This document shows positions 1 through 6,758 of a DNA stretch of 9,666 bases, in pieces. Each line of letters opens with the position of its first letter. Position 1 is the stretch's first letter. The notes below the pieces were generated by a model, which saw only the letters and a list, made by a program, of their open reading frames with translations, was not told where the DNA came from and ran no database searches. Made by a program: the position numbers and the translations under genes. The stretch is from positions 1,549 through 11,214 of the forward strand of contig JACFNY010000044.1 of assembly GCA_019454625.1 (NCBI GenBank). The letters run 5' to 3'. The DNA comes from Sphingomonadaceae bacterium. GTDB lineage: Bacteria; Pseudomonadota; Alphaproteobacteria; Sphingomonadales; Sphingomonadaceae.

Positions 1-1
1 A

Positions 2-331
2 CTCTCCGAAGTCCAGACCTATCTCACCCTCTCGGGGCACGTCTATTCGCCGACGGTGTTCCTCGTCTCGCGTCCGCTCTGGGACGGCCTGTCTCAGGAA
101 GACCAGGAGATGTTTCGCAAGGGCGCCGTCGAAGCCGTTGCGGCAATGCGTGCCTTCGTCGATGGCGTCGAAACCTCGGGCGTGGAGCAGTTGAAGTCCG
201 AGGGAATGACCGTCGGCGAACTGTCCACGGAGCAGAAGGCTGCGTTCCAGGGCGCGCTGGAAGCCGCCTATGAGCAGTATTACGGCACCTACGGCAAGGA
301 TCTCGTCGAACGGATCATCGCCACCGAATAA
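2..331 (+). CDS. dctP: TRAP transporter substrate-binding protein, DctP family (C-terminal part, 5' truncated by window edge)
   Basis: This is the last 109 residues of an extracytoplasmic solute receptor; the reading frame is open from base 2 and ends with TAA at 329-331. The DctP fold is suggested by the segment HVYSPTVFLVSRPLWDGLS followed by a long amphipathic helical region (QEDQEMFRKGAVEAVAAMRA) and a C-terminal helix ending VERIIATE, the usual ending of DctP-family (TRAP-type) receptors. An internal GTG at 56 could be mistaken for a start, but the family resemblance continues upstream of it. The protein would bind a small carboxylate-like solute in the periplasm and deliver it to the DctQM permease encoded just downstream. 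The specificity-determining Arg lies in the missing N-terminal part, so no substrate can be proposed. The family assignment is strengthened by the dctQ and dctM neighbours. Confidence 0.88.
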   Translation, partial: LSEVQTYLTLSGHVYSPTVFLVSRPLWDGLSQEDQEMFRKGAVEAVAAMRAFVDGVETSGVEQLKSEGMTVGELSTEQKAAFQGALEAAYEQYYGTYGKDLVERIIATE

Positions 332-359
332 AGGCCCTGCGCCGACCGCCGCAGGTGCC

Positions 360-391
360 GCCGGCACGGCTTTGGCCGTGCCGGCCCTTTT
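360..391 (+). terminator. Intercistronic hairpin with short T tract between dctP and dctQ
   Basis: A perfect 11-bp stem (GCCGGCACGGC at 360-370, GCCGTGCCGGC at 375-385) closes a TTTG loop and is followed by CC and four T residues (388-391). It lies within the 74-bp dctP-dctQ gap, immediately before the dctQ Shine-Dalgarno sequence. Structurally it resembles a weak intrinsic terminator. In solute-receptor operons such a hairpin commonly causes partial termination or protects the 3' end of the receptor mRNA, so that receptor is made in excess over permease. The structure is seen directly; its function is inferred. Confidence 0.7.
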
Positions 392-405
392 CGAGGTGAG
401 AAACG

Positions 406-903
406 ATGAAAACGTTCGAGCGTCATTTCGTGATGGTCAACGAATGGCTGGTGCTGCTGATGCTGGCAGCGATGGCGGTGATCGTCTTCACCAATTTCGC
501 GCTACGTTATCTGACCAACTTCTCGCTGACCTGGGCGGAAGAAGTCGCCCGCTACCTGATGATCTGGATGACGTTTCTCGGCGCGGGGCTGGTCCTGCGC
601 TCGGGCGGACACGTCGCAATCACCAATCTGCACGACCTCGTGCCGGATCGTGCAAGCCGCGTGTTGCGCATGGTCGTCTCGATGCTCTTGCTATGCTTCT
701 TTGCGGGGATGGCATGGTTCGGCCATGACTACATGTCGCGCATGGGCCGCCAGTTGACGCCAGCGACGCGAATCCCCTTTCACACCATCTATGCCGCCAT
801 GCCGGTCGGCTTTGTGCTCCTCATCCTTCACTTCCTGCTGGTTCTCAAGGACTACGTGGCGACCGGCGGGAGCACGGACGATGTTCCGACGAACGGCGGT
901 TGA
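406..903 (+). CDS. dctQ: TRAP transporter small permease subunit, DctQ family
   Basis: The 165-residue product has the usual length and four-helix layout of DctQ proteins: hydrophobic segments at about 13-36, 48-66, 88-106 and 127-149. The family signature is clear around residues 40-72, with the WAEE motif (43-46), then RYLMIWMTFLGAGLVLRSG and GGHVAI. A second typical block, RIPFHTIYAAMPVGFVLL, sits before the last helix. The ATG at 406 is supported by a Shine-Dalgarno sequence (GAGGTGAG, 393-400) five bases upstream. The protein sits in the cytoplasmic membrane and forms the small subunit that pairs with DctM, helping dock the loaded binding protein. The gene stops 24 bp before dctM and 74 bp after dctP, so the three form one operon. 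No truncation or missing motif is visible. Confidence 0.93.
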   Translation: MKTFERHFVMVNEWLVLLMLAAMAVIVFTNFALRYLTNFSLTWAEEVARYLMIWMTFLGAGLVLRSGGHVAITNLHDLVPDRASRVLRMVVSMLLLCFFAGMAWFGHDYMSRMGRQLTPATRIPFHTIYAAMPVGFVLLILHFLLVLKDYVATGGSTDDVPTNGG

Positions 904-927
904 CATGGACGAGATTCGGACAGGGCC

Positions 928-2211
928 ATGGTGACGATCCTCTTCGCCTCTTTCTTCGTTCTCCTCCTAATCGGCGTTCCGGTCGCGTTTTCGCTCGCGA
1001 TCTCGGCGACGCTGGCCGTCTGGTTCGGATCGGGCTATCCGATGCTCGTCGTGGTCAAGGAGATGTTCTCCGGCCTGGACAGCTTCCCGCTGATGGCGGT
1101 GCCGTTCTTCATCCTCGCCGCCGAGCTGATGGCCGGCGGCGCGATGACGCTTGTCCTGCTGCGCTTCGCCTCGCAGTTCGTCGGTCATCTGCGTGGCGGT
1201 CTGGGCTATGCGAACGTGCTGTCGTCGACGATGTTCGCGGGCATCTCCGGTTCGGCCCTCGCCGACGCGGCCGGCCCCGGCGCGATGATGGTGCGCATGA
1301 TGGAAAGGAGCGGCTACGACAAGTCATATGCCGGCGCGTTGACAGCATCGAGCGCGGTTATCGGGCCGATCATCCCCCCGTCGATCATCATGATCCTCTA
1401 TGCCATGCAGGTCAGCGAGGTCTCGGTCGGCGGGCTGTTCATGGCCGGCATCGTGCCGGGGCTCGCGATGACGGCCATGCTGTGCGCGGCCAACTGGCAT
1501 GTCTGCCGCCGGCGGGGATACCGCGCGAGTGAACCAAGGCCGACGCTCGCGGAAATGGTGCAGACGACGTTCCTGGCGATCCCGGCCCTGATGCTGGTGG
1601 TGATCATCATCGGCGGCATCCGCGGCGGCATCTTCACGCCGACCGAAGCGTCGGTGGTCGCCGTCTTTTACGCCCTGCTGTGCGGAACGTTCGTCTACCG
1701 GTCCCTGAAGCCGCGCGATCTGCCGGCGATCCTCCTGCGCGCTGCGCTCGTCAGCGTTTCGGTGCTCGTCATCCTGGCGGCCGCCCGCGCCTTCGCCTGG
1801 GTCCTCATCATAGAGAGCGTTCCGCAGACGCTTGCGGATGCCATCTCGGACTGGAACCTTAGCCCGATCATCTTTCTGCTTGCCGTGAACCTGCTCCTGA
1901 TCCTGTTCGGCCTGTTCATGGACCCGCTGCCCGGCGTGATGGTGCTCGTGCCGATCCTCTCTCCCATCGCACACGGTCTCGGCATCGACCCGTTCCACTT
2001 CGCGATGATCGTGATCGTGAACCTGACGATCGGGCTGATCACGCCACCGGTCGGGGCCCTGCTGTTCGTGATCTCATCAACGGTGAGGCTCAACGTGGGC
2101 GAACTCGTACGAGAGATGCCGCCGTTCATGGTCGCGCATCTGATCGTGCTTGTGTTGCTGACGCTGGTGCCTTCGGTGTCGACATGGCTGCCACACGCAA
2201 GCGGCTTCTGA
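928..2211 (+). CDS. dctM: TRAP transporter large permease subunit, DctM family
   Basis: A 427-residue integral membrane protein, full length for DctM, that forms the ion-coupled transport channel of the TRAP system. Repeated hydrophobic segments consistent with about 11-12 membrane helices run its whole length. Recognisable conserved blocks, in order, are GVPVAFSL (16-23), FAGISGSALADAAGPG (103-118), GPIIPPSIIMILYA (146-159), GGIFTPTEASVVAVFYA (233-249), LFMDPLPGVMVLVPIL (329-344) and NLTIGLITPPVGALLF (365-380). The two proline-rich hairpin motifs (IPPSI, TPPVG) mark the two inverted-repeat halves of this fold. The ATG at 928 gives the canonical short N terminus; a weak ACAGG lies 3 bases upstream, so translation may be partly coupled to dctQ. 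It ends the + strand operon and faces the Usp gene tail to tail. Confidence 0.95.
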   Translation: MVTILFASFFVLLLIGVPVAFSLAISATLAVWFGSGYPMLVVVKEMFSGLDSFPLMAVPFFILAAELMAGGAMTLVLLRFASQFVGHLRGGLGYANVLSSTMFAGISGSALADAAGPGAMMVRMMERSGYDKSYAGALTASSAVIGPIIPPSIIMILYAMQVSEVSVGGLFMAGIVPGLAMTAMLCAANWHVCRRRGYRASEPRPTLAEMVQTTFLAIPALMLVVIIIGGIRGGIFTPTEASVVAVFYALLCGTFVYRSLKPRDLPAILLRAALVSVSVLVILAAARAFAWVLIIESVPQTLADAISDWNLSPIIFLLAVNLLLILFGLFMDPLPGVMVLVPILSPIAHGLGIDPFHFAMIVIVNLTIGLITPPVGALLFVISSTVRLNVGELVREMPPFMVAHLIVLVLLTLVPSVSTWLPHASGF

Positions 2212-2338
2212 CGCAATCGGGATTCACCATTGGCGTGGCAGAGCCTGAGCATTTTCTAGGCAATCACATTGGTGCGCTCGAAACCGGCAAGGATGTGGCG
2301 TTTGCAATACCCGTTAGGATCGTCGAGCGAGATAGCCC

Positions 2339-2764
2339 CTATCTGACCACATGCACGGACACGCTTGCATGGCGGGCCACGCGGGCCGCGTTCGGTCCAA
2401 GGAGGTAGTTCTCCGGGCCGGGCTTGGAGGCCATGAGCACGATGAGATCGGCCTTGCTGACCCCGGCATAGTGCAGGATCTCCCGGTAGATCGAGCCGTG
2501 GCCGACGATGTGGCGATGCTTCACGTCCGCCGGGACGTTCGCCTTCGTATAGTCGTGCAACGCCTTGTTCGCGTGGTCGATCGCCTGCTTCTCGTGGTCC
2601 TTCGGGAAGAAGCCGCCGACGAGGGACAGGCCGTAGTCCGGCACGACCGTGAGCACATGCAGGTTGGCGCCGGAGAACCGCGCCAGCTCCACGGCCGTCT
2701 TGATCGCCTTCTTCTCCGCCTCGGCCTCGCCGAGATCGACCGTCACAAGGATGTTCCTGTACAT
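2339..2764 (-). CDS. Universal stress protein, UspF/TeaD-like, linked to a TRAP transporter
   Basis: A 141-residue single UspA domain. It begins MYRNILVTVD, the usual first beta strand, and ends with the C-terminal nucleotide-loop region MASKPGPENYLLGPNAARV, followed by a final strand SVHVVR. The 'MAS-x-PG...YLLG.NAARV' form is the version I recall from E. coli UspF and from TeaD, the TRAP-associated Usp of Halomonas, rather than the G-x2-G-x9-G(S/T) of archetypal ATP-binding Usps; the last glycine is followed by Pro instead of Ser/Thr. The start is ATG 2764, because AGGAG at 2772-2776 sits 7 bases upstream. A GTG at 2779 is in frame but would place the ribosome site inside the gene. It is the last gene of the - strand block, 11 bp after the fused permease, so regulation of that transporter is the likely role. 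The exact ligand is unknown. Confidence 0.92.
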   Translation of the reverse strand: MYRNILVTVDLGEAEAEKKAIKTAVELARFSGANLHVLTVVPDYGLSLVGGFFPKDHEKQAIDHANKALHDYTKANVPADVKHRHIVGHGSIYREILHYAGVSKADLIVLMASKPGPENYLLGPNAARVARHASVSVHVVR

Positions 2765-2771
2765 CGCACCG

Positions 2772-2778
2772 CTCCTCA
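2772..2778 (-). promoter_or_regulatory. Shine-Dalgarno site overlapping the upstream stop codon (Usp gene)
   Basis: On the - strand the bases read TGAGGAG: the TGA is the stop codon of the fused permease (2778-2776), and the same A begins AGGAG, 7 bases before ATG 2764. A ribosome terminating on the permease therefore uncovers or occupies the start signal of the Usp gene, which suggests translational coupling. This site is the reason for preferring ATG 2764 over the in-frame GTG at 2779. Confidence 0.7.
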
Positions 2779-5439
2779 CGCTGCCTTGGGATTGCCGGCG
2801 AGCGTGCCGCCGCGCCGGCGCTGAGACCAGATCACCAGGCCGAGCAGCAGGATGGCCGGAATGTAGAACACCTCGCGCGGCATGCGCTCTGCCGCCACTT
2901 CGAGCGTCGTGACCGTCACCGGCTCGTCGGCATAGAAATCCATGTCCGACAGGGTGCGGCCGGCGAGGCTGTTCATATCGAGCGGCTCGTCGAGGATCGC
3001 CTTGTCTCCCTCGATCCGCATGGCAAGGCCGGTCGCGGCTTCGAAACGCGCCTGGCCGGATTCGCCGGCGGGGCCGAGGTTGAACGCCATGATGCGGTCG
3101 AGCGTCCGGTCGGGGTCGTTGAAGGACGGGCCGGCGATATGCACCCGCACCTCGGCATCGCCGGGCTGGGCCTCGACCGTCTCGTAGATGCGCTGGGGCT
3201 CGATCGAGTCATAGGGCGGCTGCACCAGGTCGAGGAAGAAGCCGGGACGCAGGAGCAGGAATGTGACGAGCAGCAGCGCCACCGTCTCCCAGATGCGGTT
3301 CCTCGCCATGAAGAACCCTTGCGTCGCCGCCGCGAAGATGAGCATCGCGACGGTCGCCTTGAGGAATATCCACGTTCCCCCGGCCCAGCCGACGCCGATC
3401 AACAGCAGGTCGGTGTTGAAGACGAAGATGAAGGGCAGGAGCACCGTACGCAGCGAATAGAAGAAGGCGACGAAGCCGGTCTTGATCGGATCGCCGCCGG
3501 AAACGGCCGCCGCCGCGAAGGAGGCGAGGCCGACGGGCGGCGTCACGTCGGCCATGATGCCGAAATAGAAGACGAACATATGCGCCGCGATCAGCGGGAT
3601 CAGCACGCCGTTGGCCGCGCCGACCTCGACGATGACCGGGGCCATCAGCGAGGAGACGACGATGTAGTTGGCCGTGGTCGGCAGGCCCATGCCCAGCACG
3701 AGGCTGATGATCGCCGTGAACACCAGAATCAGGAAGATGTTGCCGCCCGACAGGAACTCGACGAATTCCGCCATGACCTGGCCGATGCCGGTCAGCGTGA
3801 CCGTGCCGACGATGATGCCGGCCGCGGCCGTGGCGCAGGCGATGCCGATCATGTTGCGCGCGCCCGCGATCAGGCCGACGATCAGGTCGTCGAAGCCTTC
3901 GCGGAAGGCGGCGACCTGCCCGGAGGCGCGGATGCCGCGAAACAGCGCCTTGAGCGGCTTCTGGGTCAGGACGACGACGATGAGCAGCAGCACCGCGTAG
4001 AAGGCCGACAGGCCGGGCGAGCGGCGCTCGACCATCAGGAACCAGACGAGCACGAAGAGCGGCAGCGGGTAGTGCAGGCCGGTCTTGATCACGTCCTTGA
4101 CGAGCGGCAGCTCGACCACCGGCGCGTTGGGATCGTCGAGGTCGAGATCGGGAACCCGCGACGCGTACCAGATGAGCGCCACATAGGCGGCGAGCAGGAG
4201 CACGATCAGCGCCGGGCCGGAGACGCCGGGCAGGACCATGCGCACGAGGGCGATGAAGTAGTAGACCGCGCCCGCCAGGATGACGATCGAGGCCAGCGTG
4301 ATGCCGGCGCGCAGCAGCGACTGGACGCCGGTGGACTGCACCCGCTTGGGCAGGACCGGCATGTCGCCGCGCACGGCCTCCAGATGCACGAGATAGAGCA
4401 GCGCGATGTAGGAGACGACGGCCGGCAGGAAGGCGTGCTTGATCACGTCGATATAGGGGATGCCGATATATTCGACCATCAGGAAGGCCGCCGCGCCCAT
4501 GACCGGCGGCATGATCTGGCCGTTGACCGAACTCGCCACCTCGACCGAGCCGGCCTTCTCCGGCGTGAACCCGACGCGCTTCATCAGCGGGATGGTGAAG
4601 GTGCCGGTCGTCACCACATTGGCGATGGACGAGCCGGAGATCATCCCCGTCATCATCGAGGAGAGCACGGCCGCCTTGGCCGGTCCGCCGCGCATGTGGC
4701 CGAGCAGCGCGAAGGCGAGCTTGATGAAGAAATTGCCGGCGCCTGCCCTGTCGAGCATCGAGCCGAACAGCACGAACAGGAACACGAAGGCGGTCGAGAC
4801 GCCGAGCGGCACGCCGAAGACGCCGCCCGTCGACAGCCACATCTGGTCCATGGCGCGGCCGAAGGAGGCGCCGCCCCAGCGGATGATGTCGGGCACCAGC
4901 GGCGAGGAGCCGAAGAAGACGTAGGCCAGGAAGACCAAGGCAACGACGGCGAGCGGCGGGCCGAGCGCGCGGCGCGTCGCCTCCAGAAGCAGCACCATGC
5001 CGATGCCGGCGACCACGAGGTCCTGCGTGATCGGCAGGCCGGGCCGGCGCGCGAGGTCGCGATAGAAGATGAAGATGTAGAGCGCGGCGCCGGCCGCGAG
5101 GATGGCCAATATCCAGTCGAGCGTCGGGATGCGGTCGCGCGGGCTGCGGGCGAAGGCCGGATAGGCCGTGAAGGCGAGGAACACGCCGAAGGCGAGGTGG
5201 ATCGACCGCGTCTGCGTGTCGTTGAACACCAGCGGCAGGCCGGTCGCGCTGGACAGCGTGAAGGGCAGCGGCGAGGCGATGTAGAGCTGGAACAGCGACC
5301 AGCACAGCGCCACGCCCGAGATCACCCATGCCGCGAAACCGACGGGGTTTCGCGCTCCGGTGTCGGACGCGGCCACGAGATCCTGAAGCTCGGCCTCGCT
5401 CAGCGGCGCGTTCGCGGTCTTTTCGTTCTCTGTCGCCAT
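2776..5439 (-). CDS. TRAP transporter fused permease (DctQ-DctM, 4TM/12TM) with C-terminal extracytoplasmic domain
   Basis: An 887-residue membrane protein in which small and large TRAP subunits are fused, as in TAXI-type systems. Residues about 30-180 hold the DctQ-like helices. The DctM-like part follows, with MTGMISGSSIANVVTTGTF (263-281), NGQIMPPVMGAAAFLMVEY (306-324), then GLPTTANYIVVSSLMAP (585-601) and MADVTPPVGLASFAAA (629-644). After the last core helices a further helix (about 718-735) leads to a soluble stretch of roughly 120 residues, then one final helix (857-871) and a basic tail (RRR, 874-876). I recognise this C-terminal layout as that of TRAP permeases carrying DUF3394, from memory. 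The chosen start is ATG 5439, preceded by GGAGGGGA; the frame stays open 47 codons further upstream, but that stretch is Arg/Pro-rich and unlike the family. Its binding protein is the TAXI gene upstream. Confidence 0.95.
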   Translation of the reverse strand: MATENEKTANAPLSEAELQDLVAASDTGARNPVGFAAWVISGVALCWSLFQLYIASPLPFTLSSATGLPLVFNDTQTRSIHLAFGVFLAFTAYPAFARSPRDRIPTLDWILAILAAGAALYIFIFYRDLARRPGLPITQDLVVAGIGMVLLLEATRRALGPPLAVVALVFLAYVFFGSSPLVPDIIRWGGASFGRAMDQMWLSTGGVFGVPLGVSTAFVFLFVLFGSMLDRAGAGNFFIKLAFALLGHMRGGPAKAAVLSSMMTGMISGSSIANVVTTGTFTIPLMKRVGFTPEKAGSVEVASSVNGQIMPPVMGAAAFLMVEYIGIPYIDVIKHAFLPAVVSYIALLYLVHLEAVRGDMPVLPKRVQSTGVQSLLRAGITLASIVILAGAVYYFIALVRMVLPGVSGPALIVLLLAAYVALIWYASRVPDLDLDDPNAPVVELPLVKDVIKTGLHYPLPLFVLVWFLMVERRSPGLSAFYAVLLLIVVVLTQKPLKALFRGIRASGQVAAFREGFDDLIVGLIAGARNMIGIACATAAAGIIVGTVTLTGIGQVMAEFVEFLSGGNIFLILVFTAIISLVLGMGLPTTANYIVVSSLMAPVIVEVGAANGVLIPLIAAHMFVFYFGIMADVTPPVGLASFAAAAVSGGDPIKTGFVAFFYSLRTVLLPFIFVFNTDLLLIGVGWAGGTWIFLKATVAMLIFAAATQGFFMARNRIWETVALLLVTFLLLRPGFFLDLVQPPYDSIEPQRIYETVEAQPGDAEVRVHIAGPSFNDPDRTLDRIMAFNLGPAGESGQARFEAATGLAMRIEGDKAILDEPLDMNSLAGRTLSDMDFYADEPVTVTTLEVAAERMPREVFYIPAILLLGLVIWSQRRRGGTLAGNPKAA

Positions 5440-5474
5440 GGCGGTTCCCCTCCGGTGGGCGATTCCGGGAAATG

Positions 5475-5508
5475 AAAAGGGAGGCGCTTCCCGCGGAAAC
5501 GCCTCCCT
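5475..5508 (-). terminator. Intercistronic hairpin with T tract before the fused permease
   Basis: In - strand RNA a 14-bp stem forms between 5495-5508 and 5478-5491 with a 3-base GCG loop; it contains one U-G wobble and an A-U closing pair. The stem base is followed by a run of T (5478-5475 on this strand). It starts 5 bases after the stop of the small ORF and lies about 36 bases before the permease start. It has the shape of an intrinsic terminator or attenuator and probably sets receptor-to-permease stoichiometry by partial termination or mRNA end protection. The fold is seen directly, the role inferred. Confidence 0.72.
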
Positions 5509-5513
5509 CGATG

Positions 5514-5588
5514 TCAGCCGGGCGCGCGCTCGTCTGCGCGCAGCTTCGCGCCCGGGGCGAAGACGATGAAGGTTCGGCAAGACGTCAT
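5514..5588 (-). CDS. Candidate small ORF (24 residues) between TAXI and permease genes
   Basis: The ORF reads ATG (5588) to TGA (5514) and encodes 24 residues beginning MTSCRTFIVFAPGAK and ending LRADERAPG. I do not recognise the product. Three things support translation: a strong purine-rich ribosome site, GAGGAAAGG (5603-5595), 6 bases before the ATG; G or C in 21 of 24 third codon positions; and its position 32 bp after the TAXI stop within a co-directional operon. Against it are its length and the generally high local GC. The coding region also holds a strong inverted repeat (5518-5555), and a terminator-like hairpin follows the stop by 5 bases, so it could act as a leader peptide whose translation affects hairpin folding, or be a true small protein. 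No membrane helix or signal peptide is visible. Function unknown. Confidence 0.42.
   Translation of the reverse strand: MTSCRTFIVFAPGAKLRADERAPG
5518..5555 (-). repeat. GC-rich inverted repeat inside the small ORF
   Basis: CCGGGCGCG (5518-5526) and CGCGCCCGG (5547-5555) are perfect 9-bp complements around a 20-base loop. The loop itself contains the 10-bp palindrome CTGCGCGCAG (5533-5542). Together with the hairpin at 5475-5508 this gives two consecutive strong structures in the TAXI-permease intercistronic RNA. A ribosome translating the small ORF would have to melt this one. It could also be a by-product of high GC. Confidence 0.5.
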
Positions 5589-5620
5589 GCGTTGCCTTTC
5601 CTCGCGGGTGCGGCTTGACC

Positions 5621-6601
5621 CTACTGAAGCCAGCCCTTTTCCTTGAAATAGGCTTCGGCGGCCGGGTGCATCGGGGCGGAATTGCCCTGGTTCACCATGG
5701 CTTCCGGGTTCAGGTTGGCGAGCGCCGGATGCAGGCCCTTGAAGGCGTCGAAGTCCTTGAACACCGCGTCGACGAAGGCGCGGACGACGTCGTCCGGCAC
5801 GTCCGCGGAGGTCACGACGGTCGCGCCGACGCCGAAGGTGTTCACGTCGTCGGGATTGCCGTTGTACATGCCGCCGGGGATGACCGCCTTGAAGTAGTAG
5901 GGGCGCTCCTCGACCAGCTTGTCGACCACATCGCCCTCGACCGGAACGATCCTGGAATCGCAGGTCGTGGTCGCCTCCTGGATCGCGCCGGCCGGATGGC
6001 CGACCGTATAGGCGAAGGCGTCGATGTTGTTGTCGCAGAGCTGGGAGCTCTGCTCGGCGGGCGCGAGCTCGCCCGCCAACGCGAAGTCGGAGTTGGTCCA
6101 GCCCTTCTCCGCGATGAGCAGGTCCATCAGCGCGCGCTGGCCGGAGCCGGGATTACCGATATTGACGCGCTTGCCCTTGAGGCCGTCGAAATCGGAGATG
6201 CCGGCGTCGGCGCGCGCGACCACGGTGAGCGGCTCGGCATGGAGCGAGAACACCGAACGCAGCTTCTCGTGCGGCCCGCCATCGGCGAAGCCGGCCTCGC
6301 CATGGGCGGCGTTGTACTGGACGTCGGACTGCACGACGCCGAATTCGAGGTCGCCGCCCTTGATGGCGTTGACGTTGAAGACCGAGCCGCCGGTCGACTC
6401 GACCGAGCAGCGGATGCCGTGGTCGCGGCGGGTCTGGTTCATCAGCCGGCAGATGGCGCCGCCGACCGGATAGTACACGCCGGTCACGCCGCCGGTGCCG
6501 ACCGAGACGAAACGCTGTTCCTGGGCGCCGGCGGCACCTGCCGCCAGCGAGGCGAACATCGCCGCAACGAGGCCGAAGCCGAGTACCGAATGTCGTTTCA
6601 T
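5621..6601 (-). CDS. TAXI family TRAP transporter solute-binding protein
   Basis: A 326-residue periplasmic binding protein of the TAXI (TRAP-associated extracytoplasmic immunogenic) type. It begins with a clear signal peptide (MKR, hydrophobic core to about residue 22) with a probable cleavage site AGA|QEQ at 26/27. The mature protein opens with [19 protein letters not shown], the family's glycine-rich ligand loop with the GVYYP motif, followed by [15 protein letters not shown], then [14 protein letters not shown] and [18 protein letters not shown], which are hallmark TAXI segments. ATG 6601 is preceded by AGGGAGA about 8 bases upstream. The few TAXI proteins that have been characterised bind glutamate/glutamine or 2-oxoglutarate; the ligand here is not deducible. 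The gene precedes the fused permease by 181 bp and follows the aminotransferase by 157 bp, both on this strand, so its ligand is probably a substrate or precursor for that enzyme. Confidence 0.95.
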   Translation of the reverse strand: MKRHSVLGFGLVAAMFASLAAGAAGAQEQRFVSVGTGGVTGVYYPVGGAICRLMNQTRRDHGIRCSVESTGGSVFNVNAIKGGDLEFGVVQSDVQYNAAHGEAGFADGGPHEKLRSVFSLHAEPLTVVARADAGISDFDGLKGKRVNIGNPGSGQRALMDLLIAEKGWTNSDFALAGELAPAEQSSQLCDNNIDAFAYTVGHPAGAIQEATTTCDSRIVPVEGDVVDKLVEERPYYFKAVIPGGMYNGNPDDVNTFGVGATVVTSADVPDDVVRAFVDAVFKDFDAFKGLHPALANLNPEAMVNQGNSAPMHPAAEAYFKEKGWLQ

Positions 6602-6671
6602 GAGTGCGTCTCCCTGTTGGGCACGATCCCCTTTCGGGCTTGCGGATGAAGACAGGCCTCGTGCCGCAGGC

Positions 6672-6704
6672 CCGTCTCCTTCTTCGAGGCGGGGTCGGAG
6701 ACGG
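6672..6704 (-). repeat. Inverted repeat in the aminotransferase-TAXI gap
   Basis: CCGTCTCC (6672-6679) and GGAGACGG (6697-6704) form a perfect 8-bp inverted repeat with a 17-base spacer, in the 157-bp gap before the TAXI gene. An alternative 6-bp pairing (GCCTCG 6656-6661 with CGAGGC 6685-6690) would compete with it. No T tract follows, so it is not a standard terminator. It may be an mRNA structure affecting processing or readthrough into the transporter genes, or chance in GC-rich DNA. I see no clear promoter in this gap. Confidence 0.35.
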
Positions 6705-6758
6705 CAGGCGCGGAGCCCCCCGATCCCCGTCCCAAGAGTGCGCGTATCGGCGGCGCCG

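Noticed and set aside
2275..2329. 7-bp inverted repeat CGCTCGA / TCGAGCG in the convergent gap as a bidirectional terminator
   Set aside because: The 41-base spacer is too long, the arms are short and there is no T tract on either side.
2184..2408. A 74-codon + strand ORF spanning the end of dctM and the convergent gap
   Set aside because: It overlaps the ends of both genes, has no ribosome site and no recognisable motif. Its central part is only the unconserved-looking gap.
3209..5329. A 706-codon - strand open frame in another phase of the permease gene
   Set aside because: Same-strand shadow rich in Arg, Ala, Pro and His; no start signal and no family resemblance.
3139..5475. A 778-codon open frame on the + strand opposite the fused permease gene
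   Set aside because: Its product is packed with Asp, His, Arg, Glu and Gln without domain-like structure, which is what the reverse complement of hydrophobic GC-rich codons produces. The - strand permease is unmistakable.
5440..5580. N-terminal extension of the fused permease to position 5580
   Set aside because: The 47 added residues are Arg/Pro-rich, unlike the family. They run through the terminator-like hairpin, and ATG 5439 has a strong GGAGGGGA site.
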